A stretch of 64,000 bases of DNA from Tubiluchus corallicola (lineage: Eukaryota; Priapulida; Priapulimorpha; Priapulimorphida; Tubiluchidae). Positions 51,626 through 64,000 of this stretch are shown here, one piece after another. Made by a program: the position numbers and the translations under genes. Within the stretch, counting starts at the first letter, position 1, and every line of letters starts with the position of its first letter. Location: the NCBI GenBank assembly GCA_030141605.1, contig JAQGDQ010000367.1, positions 126,001 through 190,000 on the forward strand, read 5' to 3'. A model generated the notes under the pieces. That model was given only the letters and a program-made list of their open reading frames with translations, was not told where the DNA came from and ran no database searches.

Positions 51626-51626
<1 letters not shown>

Positions 51627-54600
51627 CTCACCCGCGTAAGCACTAACATTTTCTTGAGGGCAGGTGCCCAAAATATTTACAAATTTTTTTAACCTATTTT
51701 GGCGTCAATAGAACATTTGCTTTTTATTACTTTTTTGATATTGGGATCGCTTTTCCTCGTCATTTGCACATTTTTTTTTACTTTTGGATAAAAATTTCAA
51801 AATCTTCATAGTAAAAGAAACAGTCTGTCAAGTTTCACAAGACTTGTGTATTCTACTTTAGAATCGATGAAAAATTGCCTTAGAAACTGCAATCTAAATT
51901 TTCTTTTTCACTCAATGGGAAATTCCAGTCGTGAGCTGAATACAAGCTAAACCTTAGTTTATCTTCTGATCAAAAAAGCTTAAAAGAAGACATTGAAGTT
52001 GTAGTAGATAGTCCAAAGAAAGTATACGTGTCACGTGCATTGCCTTCCTGAAAAACTAAAAACCGTTTTCCTTATATTCCCGGCTTCCAGATTCTCAGCA
52101 AGTATTTTATTTCTCTGTCTATCGTTTCTGTTACCCGCCTTTTTAAAGAGATTTGCATTCACAGGGATCAGAAGCAGGCTTAGCACAATGGAGTCTTTTT
52201 TTCTAATCAACTGAAATACAATTCCTAGTTTTTTTCTGCTAATGAGCCAGATGAACACAACCAAATCAATGAATCACATTCAAAGAAGATCATAATTATT
52301 TTCTCAGCGTATCATTTCTTGCCAATCAATAGTTACAGTAGTTATACACGCATATTGCAAAACAAACGAATACATTTCAATGAATAGTCATTAGGCTTAT
52401 TTCTCTCTGCTATCAGCCTAGCGTTCCTGCTTTATGAGAGAACAGACGTACGTTAACCATCTTGTCCTCTAAATCACTTTTTCATTGTCCCATCTACAGG
52501 CTTAATATGGCTTCTTACTTTTCATTTTAAAGGAAATTCTAATCACTGCTTCCCACTGCACAGTTAGCTGGCGCTTGCTGCATAGCTGTCAATTACCCTG
52601 TTGTCTACCTGTATGCCATTTTCTTGCCGCTCATGTGTCCATATGTCTGCTTCTTTGCCTTCTTTGTTGAGTGGCTGCAAACCTGCCTGCCAACCAGCCT
52701 GCCTACTTGTCTGCCTATGCATTTCAAGACACGTTAAGTTCACCAAGTTGACGGATCACAAACTGTTTTTTTTTGGAGTGAAACCGGGGGAGGGGGTTAT
52801 GTACTGTAACCACCGAAAGCTAATGATTTCTTACTAAAATAAAAAAAGAACAGAGAAAGATTCGAACTTACAGTACTCAAAACGTAAGATCACCTATAAT
52901 ATCGAGTACGTATTTCAACGCTCGTCAATAAGGACTTTTCACTTGATGTTTTCTTTGTAAACTGCGTACAATTACTCATAACACGAAGTATTGAAATGCG
53001 GTAGTAATACATTTCATTACTTAAAGCAATTATGGTATACAATTTGCGAGAATCAATACGTAATTTGTACATCTGTCATTCAATTAAAGTATGCCTACCC
53101 TCAAGCCACTTCTCCAAACGTTTCCAAACCATGATAATGATAGGAAGACCATTTGTTCAAACAGGAAGACATGAGCTGCGAGTTTCTATTGATCTGAACC
53201 GTCAGCTGTTCGGCTTTTCGCAGTTTGACCGTTCAAAGTGTTCGGACGGAAATTAGCGAAACTGGAGATTTCGTCAAATTAGTGTCATGGGCACGAAACT
53301 GGCAGATTTACAGTAAGCAAATAACTTGTGAAGGGTTTGTGAAAAAGATGCAATCAGTAACTTATTGTTAGAAATTTCTACTAAAAATAGCAAGAAATAA
53401 ATTGCACATTTCTCCTCCGCATATTTGCACACAAGAAAGATTTCATTATTAGCTTACAAATTTCTAAATCTGGATAAATCGAACTAGAGCAAAATGTCTA
53501 TACAGGGCATTAATATTAGTAAAGCAAAACTGATTTGCATCAATACCAAATTCCTATTCAATTAGTAAAACAGTTTTGGCTTTCTTGTCAGCTTTTAGAA
53601 AGATGCTAAAATGCTGTATTAAAAATGTCTTTTATTTACCACTGTGTATTAGACAAAAACAAGAACAAAAATGTGCACTACTATTTAAAAAAAAATTATA
53701 GGGTGGGCCCACAGTTTTTCCTCTAAAAGTAAACGTTGAAGTGCTAAATTGGTAGGTGTAATATTAAGAAAAACCAACAAAATGAAGGTAATCGCTTGTG
53801 GAATTAGCATAGGATTCGCGCAATGAATGCCATTCATAAAATTTATTGACTGTAAATTAAAACGAAAATCGAATTCCCACCACAAGTCGGTCACTCGGCA
53901 ATATTTAATTTAAAAAAGTAGGTAATAATACCGTTTATTAGCAGCAAAACATAAATAAGGAAAAAGTGCAAAATTCCTTGTAATTTGAGCCCTCTAATTT
54001 TAGTGTGAATGCAGTCTGAGCCTGTGCATGCGCAATAAAAATTTCCTGTTCAATAGATGATTGATTATCTGGTCACAGGGCCTTTAACTTGTACCATTCC
54101 TTGTCCCAATAGTTTCATTGTTCTTTCTGCAATGTTCTTAAAGCGCCAATAATAGGCTCGTCGGTGTATTCATTGCATTGTTTATTTTCCAAATCAATTC
54201 ATTGTCTTCCAGAATAAGTCTTCGTAGACTAAGTATACGAGTCTTGCATTTTCATTAACATCATCTTCTCTGGCTTTCATATTTGTTGAGGTCTAATTGA
54301 TTTTTCTGGCTGTACATCGAATATGATTAGGACGTTTCAATTAAATGGACATGTGGATATGTCTCGCGGGAAGTTATAACGTACAAAATGATGAACATAA
54401 ACTGATACCCGAAACAAAATCTTGAGAAACTGTGACCAAAAGTATTTAGCTAATGGTTAAGATGACATCAGTCGTGAAATTACGGCTGCATATACGTGAG
54501 TATATTAACCATAGTATGTGTAATACATACGGTATTTAATGTAACTTCAGCATTTCTTCATACACGATATTTTTTCTTTACACTTCTTTAACATTTACCA

Positions 54601-54980
54601 AGATTGTACACTGCCAAACACTAGAAGCAAAGCAACACTAAAACCTTATTTAATATGATATTTTCATAGATATTTAAGTGCAGCTACAAGAATGTGGTTG
54701 TGATTATTTATAATTGTGGAGAATAGTACAAGATGTTTGTGAAGCCCGCTATTAAATGACCTCATAAATCAGCCTGATCTTTTAATCAACAATTGACACA
54801 AGAAAAATACAGCAAAAGAATAAATCAGTGATAGGTAATGCTTAATGAAATGTGTTATGCCAAAGTTAAAGTGGTCAGAACTATTTTGAGATTTTTAAAG
54901 CTCCAGAACATCACATCGCTGTTATTTGACTTGCAATCCATAATAATTATAATAAATAAAATATTCTGTGAATATCATTT
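51626..54980. other. Intergenic, nothing coding recognised
   Basis: AT-rich, with a CCTG/CCTA-type simple region at 52600-52725. No supported gene. Confidence 0.5.
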
Positions 54981-55100
54981 TATAATATATATAAATACAG
55001 AACAGAATAGGGCTTAAAATGGTTCCTTGTGGGACGTTGTTAGTGCTCTTTCTCATTAGTGTGACAAGCAAGTTTCTGATGATTGAAATATCCTTGCAAT
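54980..55100 (-). mobile_element. Reverse-transcriptase relic of a non-LTR element
   Basis: The minus strand reads NNVPQGTILSPILFCIYIY, the RT fingers/palm motif V-P-Q-G-S-x-L-x-P-x-L-F-x-x-Y-I of non-LTR elements. No open reading frame extends it, so it is a fossil fragment. Confidence 0.65.
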
Positions 55101-55790
55101 GATCACTGAGTGGGGATATTTAAAGGCATTGTTAGCAACGCTAATTATTGAACAATACTGGTACGTGTAGTCTCGCTTATTGAGGTGAATACGATAGACC
55201 TACTACATTGGTATTTATAAGCCTACACTTTTCCATGACAGCGATTAGAGTCATTTTGTGATGAGAATAATTAATTTAGTTGCAATTAATTTGCTATTAA
55301 TAGGGCTAAAATCTACATAAATTCTGAATAATTGTTTTACATGAGCAAAATTTAAGATAAGCAAAACTAATGTAATTTTATCAAGTAGTAAAAATTACAT
55401 CATATAGATTCTTGCACTTCAAGTTACAGGTTTCAATGCAAAATGATTAACTATACAAGTAAAATACATATTGGAAGCCACATACGAAAACAAATTACTT
55501 ATAAAACAATCGTGAAAATCAACACACAAAATAAAATTATCACTATTATTAAGATGCACTCAGTTATTAACCAAAATATGTGCATTGAGCTTGCATATCA
55601 TTACTGGTCATTTGCACACAAACATAAAATAGCTTCTAAGATGCAGCAAATTTGATTTATGTCTTTATTATTATATTATTTATGTTTCATTTCAGCCAAA
55701 ATAGCATTAGCCATATTACAATATTAAAAGAGACATTCTGTCGGTAGCACAACATTCTGTTTTGAGAGTTCAGCTGGCAATTCAGATGCT
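55101..55790. other. Intergenic, nothing seen
   Basis: AT-rich; the 70-residue frame at 55443-55655 has no recognisable features. Confidence 0.45.
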
Positions 55791-55794
55791 AAGA

Positions 55795-56235
55795 TGTTTT
55801 AAAAACACTCTTCATAAAAATAAAGTTTAAACAATTTGTCTTGAAATTTTGTATCAATTACATGCTGTCATGTTGCACGCAGTCAAGTTGCAATTACCTG
55901 AAATTTAAAAAACTGTAGAATATTTTTCGCTAACAAAGCAAAAGTTTAGATTACTTTATATCGTCAATAAGATATTTGCGTTTTTAGTACGCACTGGGAT
56001 GGCGATGCACTGTCGTTTTTCTGAGTGGCGCGAACATTTTAAATTATTAAGAATTTTCTAGTTGTAGTATCCTGGTCGTAGAAAATCTAATTATTGTTAG
56101 CGCCATCCATTGTCTATATACATAATGAATAAACAAGTTTGAATGTAGGAACTACCACACTAGTAAATGTCTTTCAAGCAGGTAACTGTAATGCTAAGTA
56201 GTATAACTTTGTATGGAAATTCTTTGGGACATACT
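55795..56235 (-). repeat. Dispersed repeat family A, copy 4 (inverted)
   Basis: Parallels copy 3: AAACACTCTTCATAAA, TTGTCTTGAAATTTTGTATC, and the right-hand GTCTTTCAAGCAGGTAACTG end. The middle is diverged and contains a CTCF-like GCGCCATCC at 56099. Confidence 0.65.
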
Positions 56236-56514
56236 GTAAAATGCATTTTCTTCCCCTTTGAGCTCTAAGTATTTTTCATTAATCCTAAATTTATTTCAGC
56301 AATCTTCTTCTTTAAATTTAAGTAAGTTTTTCTTGTATTTAAATCGGTCAGAGTAGTTATCTTATCTTTCAATTATTACCTTTGCAAACAAAACATCCAC
56401 TGATTGTTTGCTTGTGTAATCTATTACTGATAATGACTGCAGGCTCCAATCCAAACGTACGCTTTTTAACATTATTTTTTTATCTTAAAACATTTTTAAT
56501 TATTAAAATTTTTT

Positions 56515-56625
56515 TCAGTTACACAAGTCTTTCAAACACGTAAGCGTAATGCTAAGTAATATAACTTTGTGTAGAAAGCTCTTTGGGATGCACTTTAAAT
56601 TTCCCTTTCTTCCCTCTTTATCGTT
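56515..56625 (-). repeat. Repeat family A, partial copy 5
   Basis: Repeats only the outer end of copy 4 (GTCTTTCAAACACGTAAGCG, AATGCTAAGTAATATAACTT, CTTTGGGATGCACTTTAAA), 350 bp away, so it is a local duplication or nested truncated insertion. Confidence 0.65.
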
Positions 56626-57113
56626 GTGTTAACAAATTTGTAAAGCTTACAGAGTATCTCTCTGTAGTAAGTGCTCTACGCTCTACACTTCTAGTTTAAC
56701 AGACACGCTGGATGATAGACACGCGAGGCTTAAAAGTCGTTACATGTGGGAATAAACCTGATTTGTTTCACAAGTATAAGCTGAACAAATTTCAGAAACC
56801 GGTAAAATTCATGCAATGGCTTCAAGCTTTAAATGCGCTTACAAAAAGGGTGACATTCGGGAATTCCCACATTCTGTAATGAATAACGTAAACAACTAGC
56901 ATTGAACGCGTACCCAAAAGGTGCAGCTATCATTATTAGTTGCTCCAGCAAACGTTCACGCATTTCTGTTGTTTGCGAAACGCTACTATTTTAGAACTCA
57001 TAAACAATGCACTACGTGGAAAGCGCGCGCATTATTGATTGTTGGTGAGCGGATAGCATTAGTCGTTGACGTGTAGCTAGGTACCACAGTGATTATTTGA
57101 CGAATGAGATTTG

Positions 57114-57290
57114 ATGGCACAGCCTCAGTTCGCACAACTTCAGTACCAAGAACCTCAGCAACGGCAGCCTCAGTACCCACACTCAGTACCCTCAACCTTA
57201 GCACCTACAGCCTCAGTACCCACAACCTCAGTGCCCAAAATCTTCGTACCCGCACAACCTCGGTACCGGTAGCCTCCACACGCTCAGTGG
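57114..57290 (+). repeat. Degenerate minisatellite encoding Pro-Gln-Tyr-like units
   Basis: Units related to CCTCAGTACCCACAA are repeated about ten times. From the ATG at 57114 the frame reads AQPQFAQLQYQEPQQ then slips into Ser/Thr/Val/Pro units after one-base indels and stops at a TAG (52 residues). It could be a decayed low-complexity coding exon or a plain minisatellite. Confidence 0.6.
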
Positions 57291-58647
57291 GGAACGCCAA
57301 ATTATTTCACCACTTGGTTTCACCTAGTTATTAAAGACATACAAACAAAAATGTTCTCACAAGCAGCATGAATGCTTTTGACTAGTAAATGGCATTGATA
57401 TCCTTTTTATTTAAATACACCTGAGGCGACACAGGAAAACTCTAATAAATCCAATTGTTGTCACGTTGACGTGGTGCAGCTTTTTAGCAAAGTGCAAATT
57501 GCAACAGGCCAGGCAAGTATTCTTGGGTCATGCAGTTAAGTAACTCACATTTTCACGTTTATCAATTTTTCGTTATTAATTATCCATAATCACTGCTGTT
57601 TGTTCGCTTAAAAGATTTGTTTAATTGTTTGCTTTGCAATTCCCAAGTGTTGTTTTAATTGGCATGTTTACTGATTATTACAAAACGTTTATAGTTTTTA
57701 GTGATGACACTGAGGCACCATGCAAACAAAAAGAATGCTGATGTCTTCTGAAAAGTGTCAATTTGGACTATTAAATTGTTACCTCTGTTTAAGGTTGTAA
57801 ATATTAGTTTTATATTCAATAAACTACTACCATTACTACTAATAAGTAATCATTGCGCAATACTAATGTCTAATGTACGTGGCACAATACAGGCAAAGTC
57901 AAGTCGTGTAACCGTACAGGTTAGTAAGGTAGTTAGGAAAAGCCAAAATCTGATGATCATTATTAATTTATTTTTAAAATAGGTAAACCTTCGTGCACAA
58001 TGTAATACAACCATCATCTAATTAACGTAATAACAAAGTATGACTTTGTACTTTGCTAAGCTTAGATAAGCCTCTAGGCTGCTCAAGAAATAAATACTTT
58101 TTGATACTTTTTATTGACGTACTAACCTTTTTATATATGATCGCATTAATGTACGTATCGTGTAGATCGAAAATAAATGATAATAAAAAATAGCACCTGG
58201 GTACATAGAAAATACGTTAAAAGGGGTATACAGGCCTACAAGAAACTAAAGCAAAACAGGGAGCATAGAGGAAGCAATATGTGACGGTAAGTGCATGAAG
58301 ATGCACAATATATTCAGGTCGACACAAACAACAAAATGGTGGTTCTCTGTAAGAGCAGCAGAATTAATCAAATTTATTTAATTAGTACCAAACTAATAAT
58401 TATTGGATCATTTCATGCTTAAATTTTCTTTTAAATGTATTTATGACTTGTGTTCATTAATGTTATTGCAAAAAGTATAGGCTCAGTGTTAGTAACGAAG
58501 TACTTTTGCCATATCAGTAACTGTTCAGCAATACTTTAGTCACAAACTCAAAAAATCTCATTGAATGAACCACGTCATTATCTAATATCAAGTCGAAAGA
58601 AAGACTTTTTCCATATTTTGCAGTGCGTCATGTATACAAACTGATAG
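57291..58647. other. Intergenic, nothing seen
   Basis: AT-rich; no supported gene or repeat. Confidence 0.5.
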
Positions 58648-58896
58648 CTACAAAGACGAGTAGTCGAGCGAAGTTAGGGTTTGATAAATGTCCATGCGCT
58701 TAGCTGTAAAAGATTCTTCATATGTAGTTATCTGCGTTGTACAGAAATCGTCCATCATGGTGTGACACAAATGAAGCACGCAGTCTAACCTTTTTATCGT
58801 AGAGTTTAGTTTGGTAAACATAGTGTAGAGATTCGAGCAAGTGCTGAACTCAAATGTTTTGGAATGTCTTGTAATTTGATTTGCAAGAGTTTTCAT
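58648..58896 (-). CDS. Possible small protein, 82 residues, unknown
   Basis: A true ATG start and TAG stop with balanced, helical-looking composition (MKTLANQITRHSKTF...; LYTMFTKLNSTIKRLDCVLH) and four cysteines. No signal peptide or membrane segment. It could be a small single-exon protein or the last exon of a spliced gene, since GTGCAACAG just upstream is acceptor-like. No family recognised. Confidence 0.35.
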   Translation of the reverse strand: MKTLANQITRHSKTFEFSTCSNLYTMFTKLNSTIKRLDCVLHLCHTMMDDFCTTQITTYEESFTAKRMDIYQTLTSLDYSSL

Positions 58897-58899
58897 GGT

Positions 58900-61040
58900 T
58901 TCCCTGTTGCACTACAACCCATATCACAAAACTTGGCCGCTACCTATGCACCAAAGCACTTCAGCTGTGCATGGTAAAATCTCCTTTGCACGAGTCCGCT
59001 TCGTCGTGAGGATTCACCATAATACCTTGCGGCAATTTATTTTACGGTGGAATGTTTTAAGAAATGTTTAACGTACGCGACTCAGAGGCGGTTTTTTATT
59101 GAAAACTTGTGCGCTTCAGCGTAAAATAAATCAAACGCTATTCTACTAAAAGGCTTGCATGGCTGTAGGCTAACGTGGATGACACTGTTAAGCGAATCTC
59201 AACACTCAGAAACAAACTCAGTGCAGACTTTACAGGTGCCTTATCTTGAGTGAAAAAATATTGAATAAAATTTCACATCAAGTTTCTCTCTATGCGAACA
59301 TAAAGTTAACCCACACCTATCTACGGCAGAAATCATAAGCCTTGTTTACGCTAAGCAAAAATACTCTACCCGTCCTGGATCTTCTACGTCTGGATCTAAT
59401 GTAAACAGTCAGACAGTCAGAAAAATACTACAGGTACGGGACTTTCCACAACTATCTACATTAATAAGCTTCTCCACATCTTTCGTTTATTTAAAATTTG
59501 TGTTAAGATCGATGAAATCTCACCTACTTGAACTTACTTGATGTTGTGAACCACATAATGTAATAAATAAACAAAATAACATATATCTCTTCTCGATAAT
59601 GTGATGTAATGTTATTGTTGTTGTTGTTGTTGTCGTCGTTGTTCCTGTTGCTACTGGCGTTATTGTTATTTGTTACTGTTATTGCTAGTGTTAGTGTTAG
59701 TGTTGGCGTTATTGTTATTGTTATTGTTGTCAGGAAATCAACTAGAACTTAATTTTATGCATTTATTTCACAATTTAAATATTATACAGAAAAGTATTTA
59801 AAATATTCAAAGTGAGATTTTAAACTAAAATAATGCATTCGTTGCATTTTATTTATTTTGATTATACAATCGTGATACCGACATAACCTAATAATATGGT
59901 TCCTAACTTTCCTAACACCAACGGCTGTTATGAATCATCAATTTTCCTAGCACGTTTTTCCCACCTATATTAGATTTTTTAATCTCCTCCTGTAGACGTC
60001 TCTCCTGTCCTCTCCTCGCATTCCCTTTTCTTTCCCCCAGGAACCTTCCCCTCCCCTCCCCTTTCTCTTCTCTTCTCTTCTCTTCTCTTTTCTTCTTCTG
60101 TTGTTGATCATTTCTTAATTATTAACATATATATAAATAATAAAAACTTCTTAGATCTTCTGGTCAGAATCTTTAAAATTAGGCCACAACACAAAATAAG
60201 ACTGGATATTGCAATAACAGTTTAGAACTCTACTAGCAATTAAAGAAGGCCACACACTTTGAATCTGTGCCTGACGAACCGAATTTGAACAGAAAATTAT
60301 TAAATTGCATCAAAGAGGAAGATTCTTGCGAGACAGAATAAATTTACATCAGTAATTCTATCCCGTGAGGTTGGCTTTTCCTGCATCACGTGTTGCGTCA
60401 GTTGCCCTTGACAACGAGTCTCCTGTCAAAATGCTTCTGGCAGTGTGCAGTTATTTGCTCAAAATCGACTAGGCAGTTCGTGAAAGGTTTTATAAGATGT
60501 AGGCCTATTCACCACACAGATTTTTTAAATTTTTATTTGTATTGTGTTTTAACATTATAGTTTAGGCCCAGGTTTATATTTCTTGTTATTATAGCTGCCA
60601 TTGATTTTGCGCAAATGACCAACATTGGCTCACTAGCAATGACGACGTTATTAATAATTAAACACGTTTACACATTTTGCAGTAAATGATCCGCAAACTT
60701 TTCTCTAAAGGTTTTATGCATCAGTTATTTCACCTTACGTTAATTTATTAAATTTTTAATTTGACAGCTTGTAACATTTTCATACCGTACATATTTTGCC
60801 CTAGTTGTGCAGCGTACATAGTAGCTACGGTATTCACAACTTTCTAATGAGTGAATCTCAAAACAGGCGCTCAGTCTTACAGTATTATGCTCTCAGTCTC
60901 AAAAAAGGCACAGAATGGATTCACCAAGCCATGACTATGCCCTAGACTTTTTTGTTTTCTACAGCACTAAAATCTTCCATCCACTATTATTGACCAGCTA
61001 ACACCAAGGTATACTAGGTACTACAGTGCAGGTGCTATGC
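58900..61040. other. Intergenic, no gene recognised
   Basis: Holds GTT/TTATTG-rich simple sequence (59610-59730), a CT-rich tract (59990-60100) and an X-box-like GTTGCC-CTT-GACAAC at about 60396-60410. Confidence 0.5.
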
Positions 61041-61043
61041 CAC

Positions 61044-61256
<213 letters not shown>

Positions 61257-62532
61257 AATTTTATTGTCATTAAAGCCAACAAGATTACATTTACCACAAC
61301 AAAATTATACGTGCAGCACTGAACATTCCAAACGATACAAAATTAAATTAGAAATTTTACATAGCACAACACAAAAACACACAATAATGACAGTAAAATT
61401 CAAATTTAATAATACTGAATTGGTGTTATTAATTAATTAATTAATAATTATTAATAACTGATAATAGTTAATACCAGAATCTTTGGTAACCTAATTGACA
61501 ATTACACAAATAGACTCGAATGTTGCTTTGGAATTTTACCCAGGCGTAAAGGTCAATATCTCGTAACTCGAGAAGATTACTTAAATTTAGGCTGTTTTCC
61601 TCTCTCTTCGAGTATTATTAATTCATAAATAGTAACTATATGAATCAGTGAAAAAACTACATCACTTTTTTATTAACATTTTTATTATGTGAGTAGGATT
61701 TGCGAGTAAGCATATTTTGGGAGTAAAATTACTCGATAAGATAGTAGTTTAAAGCGAATAAGTGAATAAAAATTTTATTTTCTGTTGGAAAATTTGTAAT
61801 TTCTTTTTTATGAGTACCTCAACCCCATACTTTCCATTTTCCTTCTTTTTGCTGACTTCTTCATATCCCGACTTTGTACTTTTTTCCTTCTTTCCGCCAA
61901 CGTATTCAGTCTCTTGCTTTCCATTTTTCTTTGTTCCTACTGACTTCCTCTTTCTCTCGCTTCCTAAACTTTATTTCTTTCTTCTGAGCTTCCTAGTCTC
62001 TGACTTTCCACCTTTTCCTTCTGACTACTGACTTCGTCAATCTCTTAGTGATATTTTCCTTCGTTCTTCAGGGTTACTCAGTCTCTTACTTCCCATTTTC
62101 CTTCTTTCTACTGACTTCCTCAGTTTCTTATTTAATTCGTTGCAACATAATTAGTGATTGGTTTTTCTCGCAGATTTGTTTCTTCGTTAGAACACTAAAC
62201 TGTTGCCACGCACGTTACTGTACAATTCTCAACTAAAGCTTGGCTAAGATCAATGCATGAGCTAGAAAGTGGTTATTTTCTCGTTCAGTCGCTGGAAAAT
62301 TAGCTTCCTGGTTTAATCACGCAACCAGGTGCGCATTGAACTTCCTTTCACATAATAAATCTAAAGAACTCTACAGTTTACAAATATATATTTTACTTCA
62401 TTCACGTGGCGTTACGTCCACGTTGCAGTTGGCAGCATGGATTACATAAATTATGCAATGAGCGAAGTTACAAAAAGTCTTTTGGCATTAATGTGACACA
62501 CTTTTGGTGCACGTTACGGCATTACTTTAAAC
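61257..62532. other. Intergenic, nothing coding recognised
   Basis: Includes a degenerate CTTCT/CTGACTTC-rich stretch (61810-62130) giving Phe/Ser-rich frames that look like low-complexity sequence, not genes. Confidence 0.5.
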
Positions 62533-62824
62533 CAGTGGTTCCCAACCTTTTTTGATCCGTTCCCCCCCTTTTGAAGGCTGCTGATTCTCGTTCCCCAGCC
62601 CACAAACAGCAGGGAGCTCAGGCGGTCTCAGGCAGCCACGTGGTCGGATCTAAACGTCTTGAGCGGGAGGGTGTGTTGCGTTGGCTATGAAGGCTTTCTG
62701 TACTTTTTTCTCTGCTTTTCTACATATTTTTTATTTTTATCTTTCCACCCATTCGTTCCCCCCCCTGGAGGTGGCTCATTCCCCTCCCCAAGGGGGGGGG
62801 ATTCGCCCAGGTTGAGAACCCCTG
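62533..62824. mobile_element. Complete hAT MITE (CAGTGGTTCCCAACCT ends) with 8-bp target duplication
   Basis: The left end CAGTGGTTCCCAACCT and inverted right end CAGGGGTTCTCAACCT differ at two of 16 bases. The flanks are CTTTAAAC on both sides (62525-62532 and 62825-62832). 292 bp, no transposase; the C-rich and G-rich subterminal runs pair with each other. The terminal motif is a widespread hAT type. Confidence 0.9.
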
Positions 62825-62832
62825 CTTTAAAC

Positions 62833-63780
62833 AGTAGTGCAGTTTATGGGGTCCCACAGGACTTCCATCTTATGTAGATTATTCGGAAACTATGCATGGT
62901 CTATCCTGTTAGATCAGTTGCAACAGAAAAAGTGAAATAAGCTTCTTCTGTTAGAACGTTTGAACTGAGAATAGAGTATAAGTCTGAGAATAAAAGATGA
63001 AACTTTGCACTTCAGTGACTTTCACTGGCGTTCTTCGACATTTTGACATTCTACGTTACAATGTGTAAAATCTGTATTGATTGTTGTTATCTGAGTGAAC
63101 AAGTAATTCTAAATCTAATGGTTGCTGAGGTGACACATACTGAAATTGCAAACCGTTGAGTTCGTGGTCCCTGACATGTTGCAAACACAGCGTGAGGACA
63201 CCTGGAAGCGTCAAAAATACCCGTTTGTCCACCGAGTGTTTCATTCTTAATCTTAACGTGCTAAAAACAACAACCCTCTTGCAAAGTTTCTGTTAGATTT
63301 CATAATTGTCGGAATTGTCGTTTATCCATTCAGTCATGTGCAAATTTTCTAGAAAGTTTAACGCTCATTCCGACTCGCATATCTAGTATCTAATAAATAT
63401 GTATATGTAAATATGTAGTCCATCCGTTACAACTAGCTTTAGCTCTGTTGCAAAATTCATTTTAATTTATTCTAAACTTTGATATCATATGGGCGAGCTT
63501 CAAATGAGTTTGTTCCAGGCGATTACTTTAATATGCGTCTCGATCAAACAGTCTGTGTAATTAATGAGCTGAAATTTAGAAATAACAGGAAGTGAATGTA
63601 GCGCGCTTGACACGTTGCGGGTTTTACAACTTCTTGTATTGAACGCGCGTGAAACTAGATGATGTCTTGTGTTCCCTTAAAAGCCCTTGACGGAAAATTT
63701 TCTCTTTACATTCTTTTGGCTAATTGTGCTTTATGAAGTTAAGCACTTAACTGTTAAGTAGTACGACTGTACACTGTAAA
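62833..63780. other. Intergenic, nothing seen
   Basis: AT-rich, no supported gene. Confidence 0.5.
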
Positions 63781-63781
63781 T

Positions 63782-64000
63782 ATAGGGTGTCTCGAAAGTC
63801 ACTACATTCTTTGCTTTCTAATTTTCTTTTTTGAATTTTTCCCCAATCTCAGCAAGCTCTTAAATGAATCGAAACATACCATTGGCAATTCTTTTTCGAC
63901 AGGAACACAGTTGCTATGGCGACAAAAGTTAGGAATGAGGTACAAAATCAAACTCTTTGAATCACGTTCTTCGATCATCAACTGAAGTTCAACGGAAATT
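63782..64000 (+). mobile_element. Possible end of a Tc1/mariner-like element running off the window
   Basis: A TA dinucleotide is followed by AGGGTGTCTCGAAAGTCACT, resembling the AGGGTGTCCCAAAAGTC-type ends of mariner-family elements. A short frame ATG GCG ACA AAA GTT AGG AAT GAG begins at about 63916, as a transposase start might, but soon stops. The opposite end is outside the window. Confidence 0.35.

Noticed and set aside
61762-62236. Phe/Ser-rich frames resembling a repeat protein
   Set aside because: The region is a degenerate CTTCT-rich low-complexity stretch; frames start at non-conserved codons and have no domain.

Overview
The window looks like nuclear DNA from a metazoan, most likely a marine invertebrate. 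It is AT-rich and has low gene density. Genes carry GT-AG introns. There are many long microsatellites, a minisatellite, tRNA-derived and 5S-like SINE remnants, non-LTR retrotransposon fragments and hAT-type MITEs. I cannot assign a phylum. EB-like cysteine modules together with a ZP-N-like domain would fit several invertebrate lineages. Several open frames are pure microsatellite translations and are not genes.

Left part (1-31,000). Three intronless rhodopsin-family GPCR genes of one lineage-specific subfamily sit at 200-1231 (+), 14978-16099 (-) and 20481-21734 (-). Between the first two, on the minus strand (10982 down to 5230), I could assemble an eight-exon gene by hand. Every exon junction is GT-AG and phase-compatible, and the spliced frame is 975 nt (324 residues plus stop). 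It encodes a signal peptide, a ZP-N-like domain and three small cysteine-rich EB-like modules on phase 1-1 exons. The GPCR neighbourhood is littered with 3' fragments of one non-LTR retrotransposon family, including an inverted, nearly identical pair, and with copies of a ~0.6-kb dispersed repeat. A divergent purine nucleoside phosphorylase gene (27867-28838, -) lies head-to-head with the next gene.

Middle part (31,000-43,000). SOSS complex subunit B (30971-31717, +) has an intronless coding region. Its inferred 3' UTR carries a complete 413-bp hAT MITE with a perfect 8-bp target duplication. At 36714-37112 (+) lies the first coding exon of an ionotropic-glutamate-receptor-like protein: a signal peptide and the start of the amino-terminal domain, ending in a phase-0 donor. 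I could not find its later exons. The 39.6-43.0 kb stretch is a microsatellite cluster: a hexamer array, a TA tract inside a long inverted repeat, and (ACTT)n facing (AAGT)n.

Right part (43,000-64,000). This is mostly non-coding: a 5S-like SINE remnant, an 80-bp x 7 minisatellite, a reverse-transcriptase relic on the minus strand, two further copies of the dispersed repeat, a degenerate Pro-Gln-Tyr-type repeat, a compound GTA/GCA array, a second complete hAT MITE, and possibly the end of a Tc1/mariner-like element at the right edge. One 82-residue minus-strand frame (58648-58896) may be a small gene.

No operon-like logic is expected or seen. The relations the sequence supports are the GPCR subfamily (tandem or dispersed duplication with a gene-conversion-like tract), the divergent PNP/SOSS-B gene pair, and recurrent CRE and CTCF-like motifs near gene flanks.
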